From Plasmodium relictum (taxonomy: Eukaryota; Apicomplexa; Aconoidasida; Haemosporida; Plasmodiidae): a DNA stretch of 64,000 nt. The position numbers and the translations under genes are program-made. Numbering within the stretch: the first letter of the stretch is position 1; each line of letters begins with the position of its first letter. Shown here piece after piece: positions 36,006 through 45,690 of this stretch. A model generated the notes under the pieces. It did no database searches. It had not been told where the DNA came from and saw only the letters and a list, made by a program, of their open reading frames with translations. The DNA lies in the NCBI RefSeq assembly GCF_900005765.1, contig NC_041686.1, positions 372,001 to 436,000 on the forward strand, read 5' to 3'.

Positions 36006-36073
<68 letters not shown>

Positions 36074-36569
36074 TCTCCAGTTGGTCAAAGCCTTCTAATT
36101 TCCAAATGAAAATATGTTATCCTTCTCTGGCTCTTATTGTATTTGAATTAAAAGCATATGTAGGATAAATAAATAAAAAAATAATTTGAATTATAAAATA
36201 TATGATTATATAAAAAACTACATAAATTATGTTAAATAAATCTAATAAATATTAGATACTTCTTATTAATATTATAAAATTATTATTTTTTTGTTCTTAC
36301 TATCTAAATATAGGATACTGTTAAGAGTGAAGTAATAGCTTGTGCATGTTTTCCAGTTAAATGCTTAAGAGAAGGGTAAATTAAAAAAAAAGAAAAAAAA
36401 TTTTAAATATATATTATTTGAAATACTTGATTAAAATAATTTCTTTTCCTATTTTTTATTTTAATTTTCCATTAGTATCAGATTTGTTCCATTATGTGAC
36501 AAATATTTAAAAGACATTAAAGGATCAGGAATTTTAGTTAATCTAAAAATTACAACTAATCATAACTAA
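32329..36569 (+). CDS. PI-PLC: Phosphoinositide-specific phospholipase C (delta-type), 1298 aa, four exons
   Basis: This enzyme cleaves PI(4,5)P2 to IP3 and diacylglycerol and drives calcium release; in Plasmodium it acts in egress, invasion and gametogenesis. Exons 32329-35990, 36081-36159, 36314-36375 and 36476-36569 join with GT...AG introns and close the frame. Domain order is delta-like: PH (residues about 75-205), EF-hand-like region (about 230-320), X box, Y box, C2. X-box catalytic residues are all visible: first histidine H608 in WINSSHNSY, the EFD pair after GCRCV, the second histidine in VVYHGF, and the glutamate in ILSLEIHCK. The Y box begins near 938 (VYPSGTRLASTNFNPLIFWN, QVVALNYQ). 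A 150-residue acidic/Asn insertion separates X and Y. The C2 end (WSKPSNF, CFPVKCLREGIRFVPLCD) is entirely supplied by exons 2-4. The ATG context (TTTTATACCTCATG) is weak; a second in-frame ATG is at residue 30. Confidence 0.95.
36012..36065. repeat. (TA)n microsatellite filling PI-PLC intron 1
   Basis: About 26 TA units make up well over half of the 90-nt intron (35991-36080), leaving only the donor region and a T-rich acceptor end. Confidence 0.9.
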
Positions 36570-37585
36570 ATCTTAAGAAATAAATTCAAAAAGCTTATAA
36601 TTTTTAAAAATTTTAATTAAATACATTTTGTAACTCTTTTTTTATTTTATTTTTTTTTTCAAGCAATCTTTTGTTTTTAATTTCATTTTGTACGTATGAC
36701 CAAAATATTTGTTAACTTTTATATATTTTTTGTCATTTTTTTAATTTTATATATATATATATATATGTAAATAAATATTTGTTCATATTTAATTTTTCAT
36801 TAAACTTTTAACTTTTTTTTCATACAATCTTATATATTTCTTATTTTAAAAACATTATAACAATAAAAAAAAAATATATATAAAATGCAAAGTTAATTTT
36901 AGAATAACATAATATGAAAAATATAGAAATTATTTTTTAAACTTTTCCTTATATTCTCCATTTTCAATTTATTAATTCTTATACTTTGAGTTTTTTTTTT
37001 TTTTTTTTTTTAGTACAGATACACATAAAATTTTAAATTATAAATCATAAAGAATTTGCAATTTGATAAAACTATTCCTTATGTGGAAATTTTATATTTT
37101 TTTAAGCAATATATGATATGTATTTCATTATGTGTCGAATTTTTATTTTTTTTTTTTATTAAAAAAACCGTTAAAATTTACGAATACATATATGTAACAA
37201 TGAATTGATATATAGGCATACAAAAAGCTTATTGCACCACTGTAGTTTGCTAGACTATTAAGAATTTATTTACTTTTTTTTTTTTTTTTAACATTTTAAG
37301 AGATTTTATTATTTAAATTAAAAAATCGAAAAAAAAAAAAAAAAAGAAAAAAAACATTGTAAAAAAAATATATTATAAATTCTTCAGATTAAGTATTTTA
37401 TAATTTTTACATTAGTAGCATAATAAAAAAGTAAATAAAAGAACTAACTTTTTTTTTTATGTAAAAATAAATTTAATTGTTATAATTTTTTAAAATAATA
37501 TTTTAAAACTTCCTAATTGTTGCAATTTTTTATTTTTATTTTTATTTTTAAACGGATCTTAAAAATACTTACACTTCATTAATTG

Positions 37586-37629
<44 letters not shown>

Positions 37630-37777
37630 CAATATGTTTCTTTAACTTTTACAAAAAATTTTGATAATTTCCTATTATATATTTTATTATATTTTTTTTA
37701 AATCAACTATAATAATTTACTTTTTTTCATTTAAAAGTATAAATATAAAATATTAATTCATTTTAATGAGGTGAAAT
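36570..37777. other. Intergenic gap, tandem genes
   Basis: 1.2 kb between PI-PLC and the 1909-aa gene. It carries a slightly GC-richer segment at 37214-37262, with a GCACC word, in the expected promoter area, and a TA tract at 37590-37625. No ORF. Confidence 0.6.
37590..37625. repeat. (TA)n microsatellite
   Basis: About 17 TA units, 150 bp upstream of the next start codon. Confidence 0.85.
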
Positions 37778-40700
37778 ATGAAAAGTTTGAAAGGCAGTTT
37801 AAAATTGCTTAATTCAAATATAAATATAGAAGAAAAAAAAAAAATATGGTTAAATATAATTAAAGATGAAAAAGTAAATTTAAAAGGAATAAGTAAAATT
37901 TTAAAAAATGTAGCCTTTTCATTCTTTAAAGAAAATTATTTATACAATGAAGAAAATGTTACTGTTTTTAATTTATTCTGTGAAGAAAAATTAGATGATT
38001 ATCTTGTAAATCATGAAATTATAGATTTTTTACAAAAAATATTTTTATTTTATGAGTATTTCATAAGTGAGCATAGCAATAATATTAATAAAAAGCAGTT
38101 TATTGAAAATGTATGCAGTTGCTGTAAAAGAATATTTTTAAAAAATATTATAAAATACGAAAAAGAAATACTAGATTTTTTATTAAAAAATTTAATCAAT
38201 TATATTAACAAATATTCATTTATTTTTATATATCAATCTTTATATAATATATATCAGTATCATAACAAAAGTTATGGAAAATTATATCATCATAAAAATG
38301 AAAAATTTAATTTTTTACTAAATTTAGAAAGTAGAAAAGTGAATGATGAAATTTTATTGGTTAATAATAATAGATTTAATTTTGATTGTTTTTTTGTGTT
38401 AGATGAAAATGACGAAAAAAATATAAGAGAACGCTTTTCTGAGAAAAAATGGAATTATAATAATATAAATAATGTTCAGAATGGGCAAGAAGAAGAGGAT
38501 AAAAAAGAAAAAAAAAATGAAACTACACTTAATAATGGTGAATATAAGTCATCTCCTCTTAGTAAAAGTATATTGGTTCAGATAAATAATTTAAATAAAG
38601 AATTTATATGTTTTTATTTGTTTATATATTTTAAATCTTGCTTTGATAATATTAATTTTTATTTAATAGAAAAATTTATAGAAAATTATTATGTTAATCA
38701 TAATACTGAAAATATTTATAAAGAATTACTCTTGTTCTTCTTTTTAATTTACAAAAATAAAATGCATAACATTGTAGATACAATTTTAAATGATACCATT
38801 AATTATTTAAATAATTGCAATAATTTAGAAATAAAAAAAAAAAAAAAATTATTAAGTGATGAATCATTAGAGGGAAAAAAATTGCATCTTAGTGATTGTT
38901 TATTTTATTTTGAATTATTAATAAATATTATAGTTTACAAAGAATTTCAGTATGAAAATAATTATGAATATTATATTAATTATCTTAAATTGCTTCATGA
39001 AAGTAACATATTTCAAGAATTATTTATTGATTCTTTTTTTTTTGTTTTTATTAGTATAGAAGAAGCTGCTATTAGAAACGTTCTTTTAGTTAATTTTGTA
39101 AAATATTTTTCAAAAAAATCTTTTATTTTATCTAAATTATTTATGCATATAAAAAATGTTTTTCATATAATTTATGATGTAGATGATAATAATATAATTT
39201 ACAACATAAACTTGTTTAGTAACATATCATATGAAAATTTTATACAGCATGATAAAAAGAACAAGAAAATTGAATTTAATTATCTTCCTTATATAGCAAA
39301 AAATATATATATGGATAAATATGTATGTCTATTTTTTAAAGAAGCATATTATATTATTAGCAAGAATAATATATATTTTTTTTGTTTTATCACTCAATTA
39401 TATCTCTATATTTATGATAATATTTTTAATAAAACAATAAACATAATTTATGAAAATGAAATGAATTTGAATGATAATTCTTTTGATATTTGTAAAAAAA
39501 TTCTCAAACCTTTTTTATTTGTATATCTTGGATTATTTGATAATATTGTTCAAAAATTAAAAAAAAAATTATTTAGCGAAAAAGTGATGCTTTCTTTTTC
39601 ATTTATAAACAAATATCTATTCAAGAATATGTTTGAAAAGACATTTTTACAAAAAGACTTGTTTTATGTAATATATCAAATATATTTTCTACTATATTCT
39701 CTAAAATACAATTTTCTTAGCTTTCTAACAAACTTCATAACAACCAAAAGAAAAATAAATGAATATCTTTCGTGTTTTCTAAAGCTAAAAGAACATAATT
39801 GTAAAAATAATTTAAATAATGAAATAACGAATAAAGAATTGGAAATTTTAGACAAAAGCTCTGTTGAAAGTAATGCTCATGAAAAGAAAGATAAAAATGA
39901 TAAATATTATGAGCAATTGGAAGATTACAATGAACAAGAGGAAGATGACGAAGAAAAAGAGAGAAGCGATAACAAAGCGGATTGTATAGGTAATAAAAAT
40001 AAAAGCACAAGAATAATAGTAAAAGGAAAAAAATTAAGAAAAGAAGAAAATTTAAAAAATGGAAATAATGAAACAAGTGATGAAAAAATCAATAATCAAG
40101 AAAAAAGTAAAGATATGATTACATATAATAATAAAGATGAGAAGTATGTAAATAAAGAAGGAGATTATAATAACAATGATGAAAAAAATTTAAAAAAAAT
40201 AAAAATAATGAATTTTTTTGAAAAAAACTATTTCGTATTGAAATATTTTGAGTCTAACACAGAAAATATATTGGAAAAATATTACATTGAAAATTTAAAT
40301 GAAGATTTAGTTGTTAAAGAAAATACAAAATTAAAAAAGATTAATCACAATAAAAATATAATATCTGTATCAGATGAAAAAGTTAAGTTTAGGAAAAAAT
40401 TAAATAATTTTTATAATAATAAAATAGAAATTGATGAAGTAATCAATAATCTATTTTTAAATAATAAAGATAATGTTTACAGTAAAATTTTAAAAAATAA
40501 TTTGTTAATAATAAAAGAATTAAAGAATATAAAAATGGAAATACTGTATCCTATTTTTAATGCCAGTCTAGTATTCTTATTTGACGATTTCTACTTTTTT
40601 ATTATTCAAAATATAAAGTTAGTTATAGAAGAAAAAGAAAAGAGTTTTTCTGAGCATAAAATTTTTTTAAATATATCCCTTATTTTATTACAATGTCTAG

Positions 40701-43507
40701 CAAAGGATGTGAAAATAGAAAAATATCTTGTATCAATTTTTTACATTTTAAAATTATCTTTTAATAAATTAAAATCGTTGCAAATTGTAGATGAAATAAA
40801 AAACAATGATGTTAATGAGATATATAATAAAAATACAAAAGGTTTTGAAAATATCATCAAATATTATAATATAAAAGAAGATAAATATATAAAATTTAAT
40901 ATGGACGAAAAAAATGAGAATTATAAAAATTCTTTATCATTAAATAATATAGAAGAAAAAATTAAATTACATCAAAATGTTTTTTATATATTTTTAAAAT
41001 TATTACAAAATGTATCAGAACAACATAATTTATATTATAATTTTAAATATATAATATATGATATTTTATTTTCAGAATATTCAAATAAAAGTATAATATT
41101 TTCTTGCTTAAAATGTATTTTAGACAAAAGTAAATTAAATGAAATATATGAATACTCTTTAGAAATCTTAAACGATATAAAAATAGATAATAATAATCTC
41201 AAAAATCTAATGGTTAATGAAAACTGCAATAGTCTTTGTATGAATAATACAAATAATAACAACATTAATGAAAAAAATAAAAAGAAAAAAGAAACAAAAA
41301 TAAAATTTGAAGAAAAAAAAGTATACAACTTAAATGATAATGATGGTAAAATTTATCAAAAAAGCAAGGATATCTCAAAAACAAACTTAAATAAATCATA
41401 TTTAGAAAATAAAAGTTACATATCATTAATTTTATCAAATCGTGATACCTTAAACATTAATTTTTTTGATTATAATAATATTAATAATAAAAAGGTATCT
41501 TCATTATATATAAATATTATAATTTTATATTATATTATAAAGAAAAATGAAAAGAATTATAAAAAAAGTGTATATGATAATTATATAAAATTAAATTTAG
41601 AAAACTGCTATAACATCATAAATAAATTGTTATGTGTTTTATATTCTACGAACTTTCTAAATTCTTATTATAATAAATATTTAAAATATTTGTGTTTAAA
41701 AGTTTTTAAAAGAATTTATAATTATTTTTTAATAAATGAAGCAGAAATATATTTGAAATATTTAAAGAATAATAGCACAGAAATTATTATTAATGAAGAT
41801 AAAAAATTAAATGATTTGAAATATATAAAAAATCAAATAATAGATTTCTTTGAATTTATATTAAATAAAGAAATTAAAAATTATTTCAAAAAAGAAAATG
41901 TTTGCAAAGTTTCTTCAGATGAATATAAATTTTTCTTTTTAAACAATTTACATTGTAATAGTCTTATACTAAGGAATAGCAACTTTATTTTTATGATTAA
42001 TTGCTTGTTATTTATTTTTAATATGAAATATGACAAATATACTTTTTATAAAATAATATCAATTATTTTAATAGAAAAAAGCGAAAATAAAAATTATATA
42101 TTAAGTAAAATTGTGCATTCTATAAAGAATTTTTTTAAAATAAGTTATATATATAATAATGTAAAGAGAGAAAATAAAAAAAATAAAATTAGACTAAATA
42201 ATGATTTAACTAGACATTCTGTTTTATTATATATTATTAGAAGTACTATAATTCTTTTTTTATTAATAGATTATAGTCAGGTAAACAAGCAAAAATTAAT
42301 AAAAGAGGATTATATAAATTACTCAATGTTTATTAATAAGTATGTAAAAAAAAAGTCACTAGAATATTATTACACCCAATTAAACTTTTTGCTTTTTCGA
42401 ATATTTTATGATGAAAAAAATTTGCCATATTTCTTTAAAATTTTTTTCAGTACTTTGTATATTATATCTTTTAAAAAAGATGACGGAAACATAAGTTACT
42501 TTTTTGAGAAAATATTCAATATCAAGGATGATTACGAATCGAATGTATCAAAAGATAAAATAAATATTAATCACTCTACTGATGATGAAGAAAGTGACAA
42601 ATATAAAAAAGAAAAAAAAAAGGAAATAATCAATATCTTCAAAAAAAATGAAGAAATAAGTAATTGTATGCAAAACATAAGTGAAAATGAAAAAAAAGGA
42701 AAAAATGATAATGAAAATTCAGAAAAGGAAACTAGAAATGCTTGTAATGAGAAGAATTATCATAAAATATTAAGAAGTTATAAAAAACAGAGAAATGAAT
42801 TGCATCAAAATGATAAAGATAATAACCGTTTCAGTATGAAAAATAAAAACTATATTGAAGTTAGTTCACATAGTTCTTCCGATGATTCAGACGAATCCTT
42901 CAAGATATATATAAATACCAAATGTAAAAAGAAAAACTCAAATGATAAAAAATGTATTTCATTGGATCATAACAAAACTGCTACTGTACAAAATGTAACT
43001 GATACAAGTAAATATAATCAATTAACTGAGAAAAATGAAAATAATAAGAAAAACTCGTTGGATGAAGAATTAAGAATTAGTAATACAAGCGAAGAAATAA
43101 AGTCTAATGAAAATGGCATAGATAATTTAATAGGAGAAAATTTTATTTTTAATGCTTCTTTATCAATAAAAATCTTAAATCATTTTATATTTTTATGTAA
43201 AGGATTTCACGAAGATTTGGAATTGAAAATATATAATGGTATAGTAGTGAATTTAAAAGAAAATGAAAATGATAGAGAAAAATTAAAAAATCTTTTAAGA
43301 GTATTATTCAAAGAAGATGATAAAGTATCAATAAAATATAAAAAAAAATTAGAATTACTCAAAATTATTGAAACTAAAATAATTTTTCTTAGTTATATAA
43401 AAAACAATTTAGAAAAAAGAAAATCTCTTATATCTAGAATGAGTGAATTAAATTTAAATATTTTTAAAAATAAATCGATGTTTAATATTGAAATAGATTT
43501 TATCTAA
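37778..43507 (+). CDS. Large protein of unknown function, 1909 aa
   Basis: Single exon of 5.7 kb with ATG at 37778 (context GAAATATG) and stop at 43507. I do not recognise a family. Long stretches are helical and hydrophobic-rich with Phe/Tyr/Ile/Leu spacing reminiscent of HEAT/ARM solenoids (residues about 15-180, 260-660, 860-1110, 1240-1560). They are separated by two charged low-complexity blocks: about 680-800 (Glu/Lys/Asp/Asn) and about 1600-1785, the latter including a Ser/Asp run near SSHSSSDDSDES that resembles casein kinase 2 sites. No signal peptide or membrane anchor is convincing. A large nucleolar or nuclear solenoid (for example a Pol5/MYBBP1A-like ribosome factor) would fit size and acidic tails, but I cannot support it with a motif. 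It lies tandem to PI-PLC. Confidence 0.82.
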   Translation: MKSLKGSLKLLNSNINIEEKKKIWLNIIKDEKVNLKGISKILKNVAFSFFKENYLYNEENVTVFNLFCEEKLDDYLVNHEIIDFLQKIFLFYEYFISEHSNNINKKQFIENVCSCCKRIFLKNIIKYEKEILDFLLKNLINYINKYSFIFIYQSLYNIYQYHNKSYGKLYHHKNEKFNFLLNLESRKVNDEILLVNNNRFNFDCFFVLDENDEKNIRERFSEKKWNYNNINNVQNGQEEEDKKEKKNETTLNNGEYKSSPLSKSILVQINNLNKEFICFYLFIYFKSCFDNINFYLIEKFIENYYVNHNTENIYKELLLFFFLIYKNKMHNIVDTILNDTINYLNNCNNLEIKKKKKLLSDESLEGKKLHLSDCLFYFELLINIIVYKEFQYENNYEYYINYLKLLHESNIFQELFIDSFFFVFISIEEAAIRNVLLVNFVKYFSKKSFILSKLFMHIKNVFHIIYDVDDNNIIYNINLFSNISYENFIQHDKKNKKIEFNYLPYIAKNIYMDKYVCLFFKEAYYIISKNNIYFFCFITQLYLYIYDNIFNKTINIIYENEMNLNDNSFDICKKILKPFLFVYLGLFDNIVQKLKKKLFSEKVMLSFSFINKYLFKNMFEKTFLQKDLFYVIYQIYFLLYSLKYNFLSFLTNFITTKRKINEYLSCFLKLKEHNCKNNLNNEITNKELEILDKSSVESNAHEKKDKNDKYYEQLEDYNEQEEDDEEKERSDNKADCIGNKNKSTRIIVKGKKLRKEENLKNGNNETSDEKINNQEKSKDMITYNNKDEKYVNKEGDYNNNDEKNLKKIKIMNFFEKNYFVLKYFESNTENILEKYYIENLNEDLVVKENTKLKKINHNKNIISVSDEKVKFRKKLNNFYNNKIEIDEVINNLFLNNKDNVYSKILKNNLLIIKELKNIKMEILYPIFNASLVFLFDDFYFFIIQNIKLVIEEKEKSFSEHKIFLNISLILLQCLAKDVKIEKYLVSIFYILKLSFNKLKSLQIVDEIKNNDVNEIYNKNTKGFENIIKYYNIKEDKYIKFNMDEKNENYKNSLSLNNIEEKIKLHQNVFYIFLKLLQNVSEQHNLYYNFKYIIYDILFSEYSNKSIIFSCLKCILDKSKLNEIYEYSLEILNDIKIDNNNLKNLMVNENCNSLCMNNTNNNNINEKNKKKKETKIKFEEKKVYNLNDNDGKIYQKSKDISKTNLNKSYLENKSYISLILSNRDTLNINFFDYNNINNKKVSSLYINIIILYYIIKKNEKNYKKSVYDNYIKLNLENCYNIINKLLCVLYSTNFLNSYYNKYLKYLCLKVFKRIYNYFLINEAEIYLKYLKNNSTEIIINEDKKLNDLKYIKNQIIDFFEFILNKEIKNYFKKENVCKVSSDEYKFFFLNNLHCNSLILRNSNFIFMINCLLFIFNMKYDKYTFYKIISIILIEKSENKNYILSKIVHSIKNFFKISYIYNNVKRENKKNKIRLNNDLTRHSVLLYIIRSTIILFLLIDYSQVNKQKLIKEDYINYSMFINKYVKKKSLEYYYTQLNFLLFRIFYDEKNLPYFFKIFFSTLYIISFKKDDGNISYFFEKIFNIKDDYESNVSKDKININHSTDDEESDKYKKEKKKEIINIFKKNEEISNCMQNISENEKKGKNDNENSEKETRNACNEKNYHKILRSYKKQRNELHQNDKDNNRFSMKNKNYIEVSSHSSSDDSDESFKIYINTKCKKKNSNDKKCISLDHNKTATVQNVTDTSKYNQLTEKNENNKKNSLDEELRISNTSEEIKSNENGIDNLIGENFIFNASLSIKILNHFIFLCKGFHEDLELKIYNGIVVNLKENENDREKLKNLLRVLFKEDDKVSIKYKKKLELLKIIETKIIFLSYIKNNLEKRKSLISRMSELNLNIFKNKSMFNIEIDFI

Positions 43508-44176
43508 ACTTTACATAAAATAAGAAAAAATATATATATTTTTATCATTACTTATTTAAGAATATTTTTTCCTTTTTTTTTTTTTTTAATTTTAATGAAG
43601 CTAAAATCCACAAATAATAAATTATTATTATTATTTTTTAATATTCCAAAGGAAAAAAAAGAAAAAAGAAAACATTTAACAATATCCTAAATATTTTTTA
43701 TCTTATTTTATTTTTTATTTTTATTTTACTTTATTTTACTTTATTATTTTTATTTATTTTTTTTTTTTTTTGTTAAAGGAAAATTAATCTTATACTTTTT
43801 ATATAACTACATTGAATTCTTCATTTTTGAAGTCGATGTTTTTCTATTTTACGTTTGATTATAAAAAAAAAAAATGTAATATTTATTTTATTTTTTTGCT
43901 TTTATACGTTTACTCATTATCTTATTTAACTTTATTTTATTTTTTTTTTTCCTTATTTTATTTACATAAGGATATAAAAAAAAAAATATATTTCTAATAT
44001 TTTATCATATTTTTTTAATATAGATGAATATGTATTTTTTTCCTTTTTTCTTAGTATTTTTCTAATTTGTTTATCAATTTTAACTCTACGAATTCAAATA
44101 ATAAAACCTTTTTTCTTCATTATTAATTTTATAAATTAAATGTATCACCGTTGTGTAAATATTTCTTATTTTTAAG
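43508..44176. other. Intergenic gap, tandem genes
   Basis: AT-rich spacer with TTTTA/TTTTAC repeats near 43690-43765. A 61-codon ORF at 43812 is all Phe/Tyr/Leu/Lys from T/A runs and is not credible. It must hold the promoter of the thioredoxin-like gene. Confidence 0.6.
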
Positions 44177-45255
44177 ATGAAAATTTTCTATTTTTTTTTT
44201 TTATGTACTTTCCTTAAAAATGTAATTTGTTATACAAGAGAATTAAGTTTTCAAGAATTCCAAAAAATGTTAACAATAGAAAAAAATAATCAAAAGAAAA
44301 ATTATATTTTAGATAGTTCATTAAATTATAGAAATGTTAAATCTTTTCAAGATTATTTATACCTAAAAACAAATAAGGATTTTATTCTTTATATTTATGC
44401 TAAGTGGGATACTGACTCAAAGTACTTTTTAAAAAAAAAAAAATTTTATCTTAAATATTTTTAAAAATGATGAAAAATTATAATAAATAATATATTAAAA
44501 TTCTCATAATCAAAATATTAAATTATTTTGTTTTGTTTTATTTAATTTTTATTTTTACTTATGTTTTCGTAGTAATTTAATAACTGTTTTCAGAGAAGTA
44601 GCAAGAATAATAACTGAAAATAAAATAAAATTAGATTTTTATATTTTAAATATTGACAAAATAAAAGATCTATGTAATTTCTTAAATATTACATCCTTAC
44701 CTTTAATATTATATGTTTCATCAATTCATAAAAAGAAATATAACTCTTTACTTTATAAAATTTTCAACTCAAGTAAAGATATAAAAATAAGCAATGCATT
44801 CAAGTAATAAAAAAACATAAAAATTATATTTACAATTTTATTATATTTTAAGTTAAATTTATTTTTAAAAAAATATTCTATTTATGTTTATTTAAATTAT
44901 TTATTTAAAATTTTATATGAAATTATTATAAATATTGTTGTCTAGTTTGCTTATATATATATGTATACTTAATTATGATAGCAAAATTTATAATTCATTT
45001 TTAAAAATATTTCTTCTAACTTAGAATATTTATTTTCTATGTTCTTGTATAGTTACCTTTAATAAAATAGATATTATCATTATTATTACTTTTAATTTCC
45101 TTTCTTTTTTATTTACATATTTGTTAATTTTTTTTTTTTTAAGATACAATGGTGATATGTATTGTTACGATCATATAGCAGAGTGGGTGGAAGCACACTA
45201 TTATTTTACAAAAACAGTTTCATTAATTAAAAATTTATTCAACAAGAAAAAATAA
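44177..45255 (+). CDS. Secreted thioredoxin-like protein without a CxxC motif, 195 aa, three exons
   Basis: Exons 44177-44421, 44573-44803 and 45144-45255 join with GT...AG introns and a closed frame (196 codons). Residues 1-19 are a signal peptide (MKIFYFFFLCTFLKNVICYT). The remainder follows the thioredoxin fold: FILYIYAKWDTDSNN occupies the place of the usual WCGPC active-site strand and helix, then LDFYILNIDKIKDLCNFLNI, then the cis-proline signature TSLPLILYV. Both active-site cysteines are absent (WDTDS), so a redox role is unlikely; a chaperone or adaptor role in the ER, parasitophorous vacuole or export machinery is inferred. The C terminus is a helix with HIAEWVEAHYYF and a KKK end; a classical ER-retention signal is not present. 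It is followed 436 bp later by another secretory gene. Confidence 0.78.
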
Positions 45256-45690
45256 AATATATTTTTTTAATACTTTATAATTTTTTTTTTATTTTATTTC
45301 AAATTCTCATAAATTTTATGAAAATTCCACATATAATTTTTATATATTTTTTAATAATTGTTAACTATAAAAAGACAACTAAATTTTTTAAAACTAAATA
45401 TACTTATAAATTTAAAAAACAACATTTAATATAATTAAAAATATATATATATATATATATATATATTAGTTTTATGCAAAGAAATATGTTTTTAATAATA
45501 ATTTATATTTTTATATACATCATGCATAAATGTGCATAGTAACAATAATTACATAAAACTATATATATATATATATATCATTTAAAAAATACATATATAT
45601 ATATTAACAAAAGTATTTTATTTTTAAATAAAATTTTCATATTTAACTTTGTAATGATCTAAATCTGGTGAAAAAACATGATTTTATAAA
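45256..45690. other. Short tandem intergenic gap
   Basis: 435 bp between the thioredoxin-like and acidic membrane protein genes, with TA runs at 45440-45467 and 45560-45578. It must contain the downstream promoter unless the two genes share a transcript. Confidence 0.55.

Noticed and set aside
43812-43997. 61-codon ORF before the thioredoxin-like gene
   Set aside because: Only T/A-run codons, no coding bias, inside an intergenic gap.
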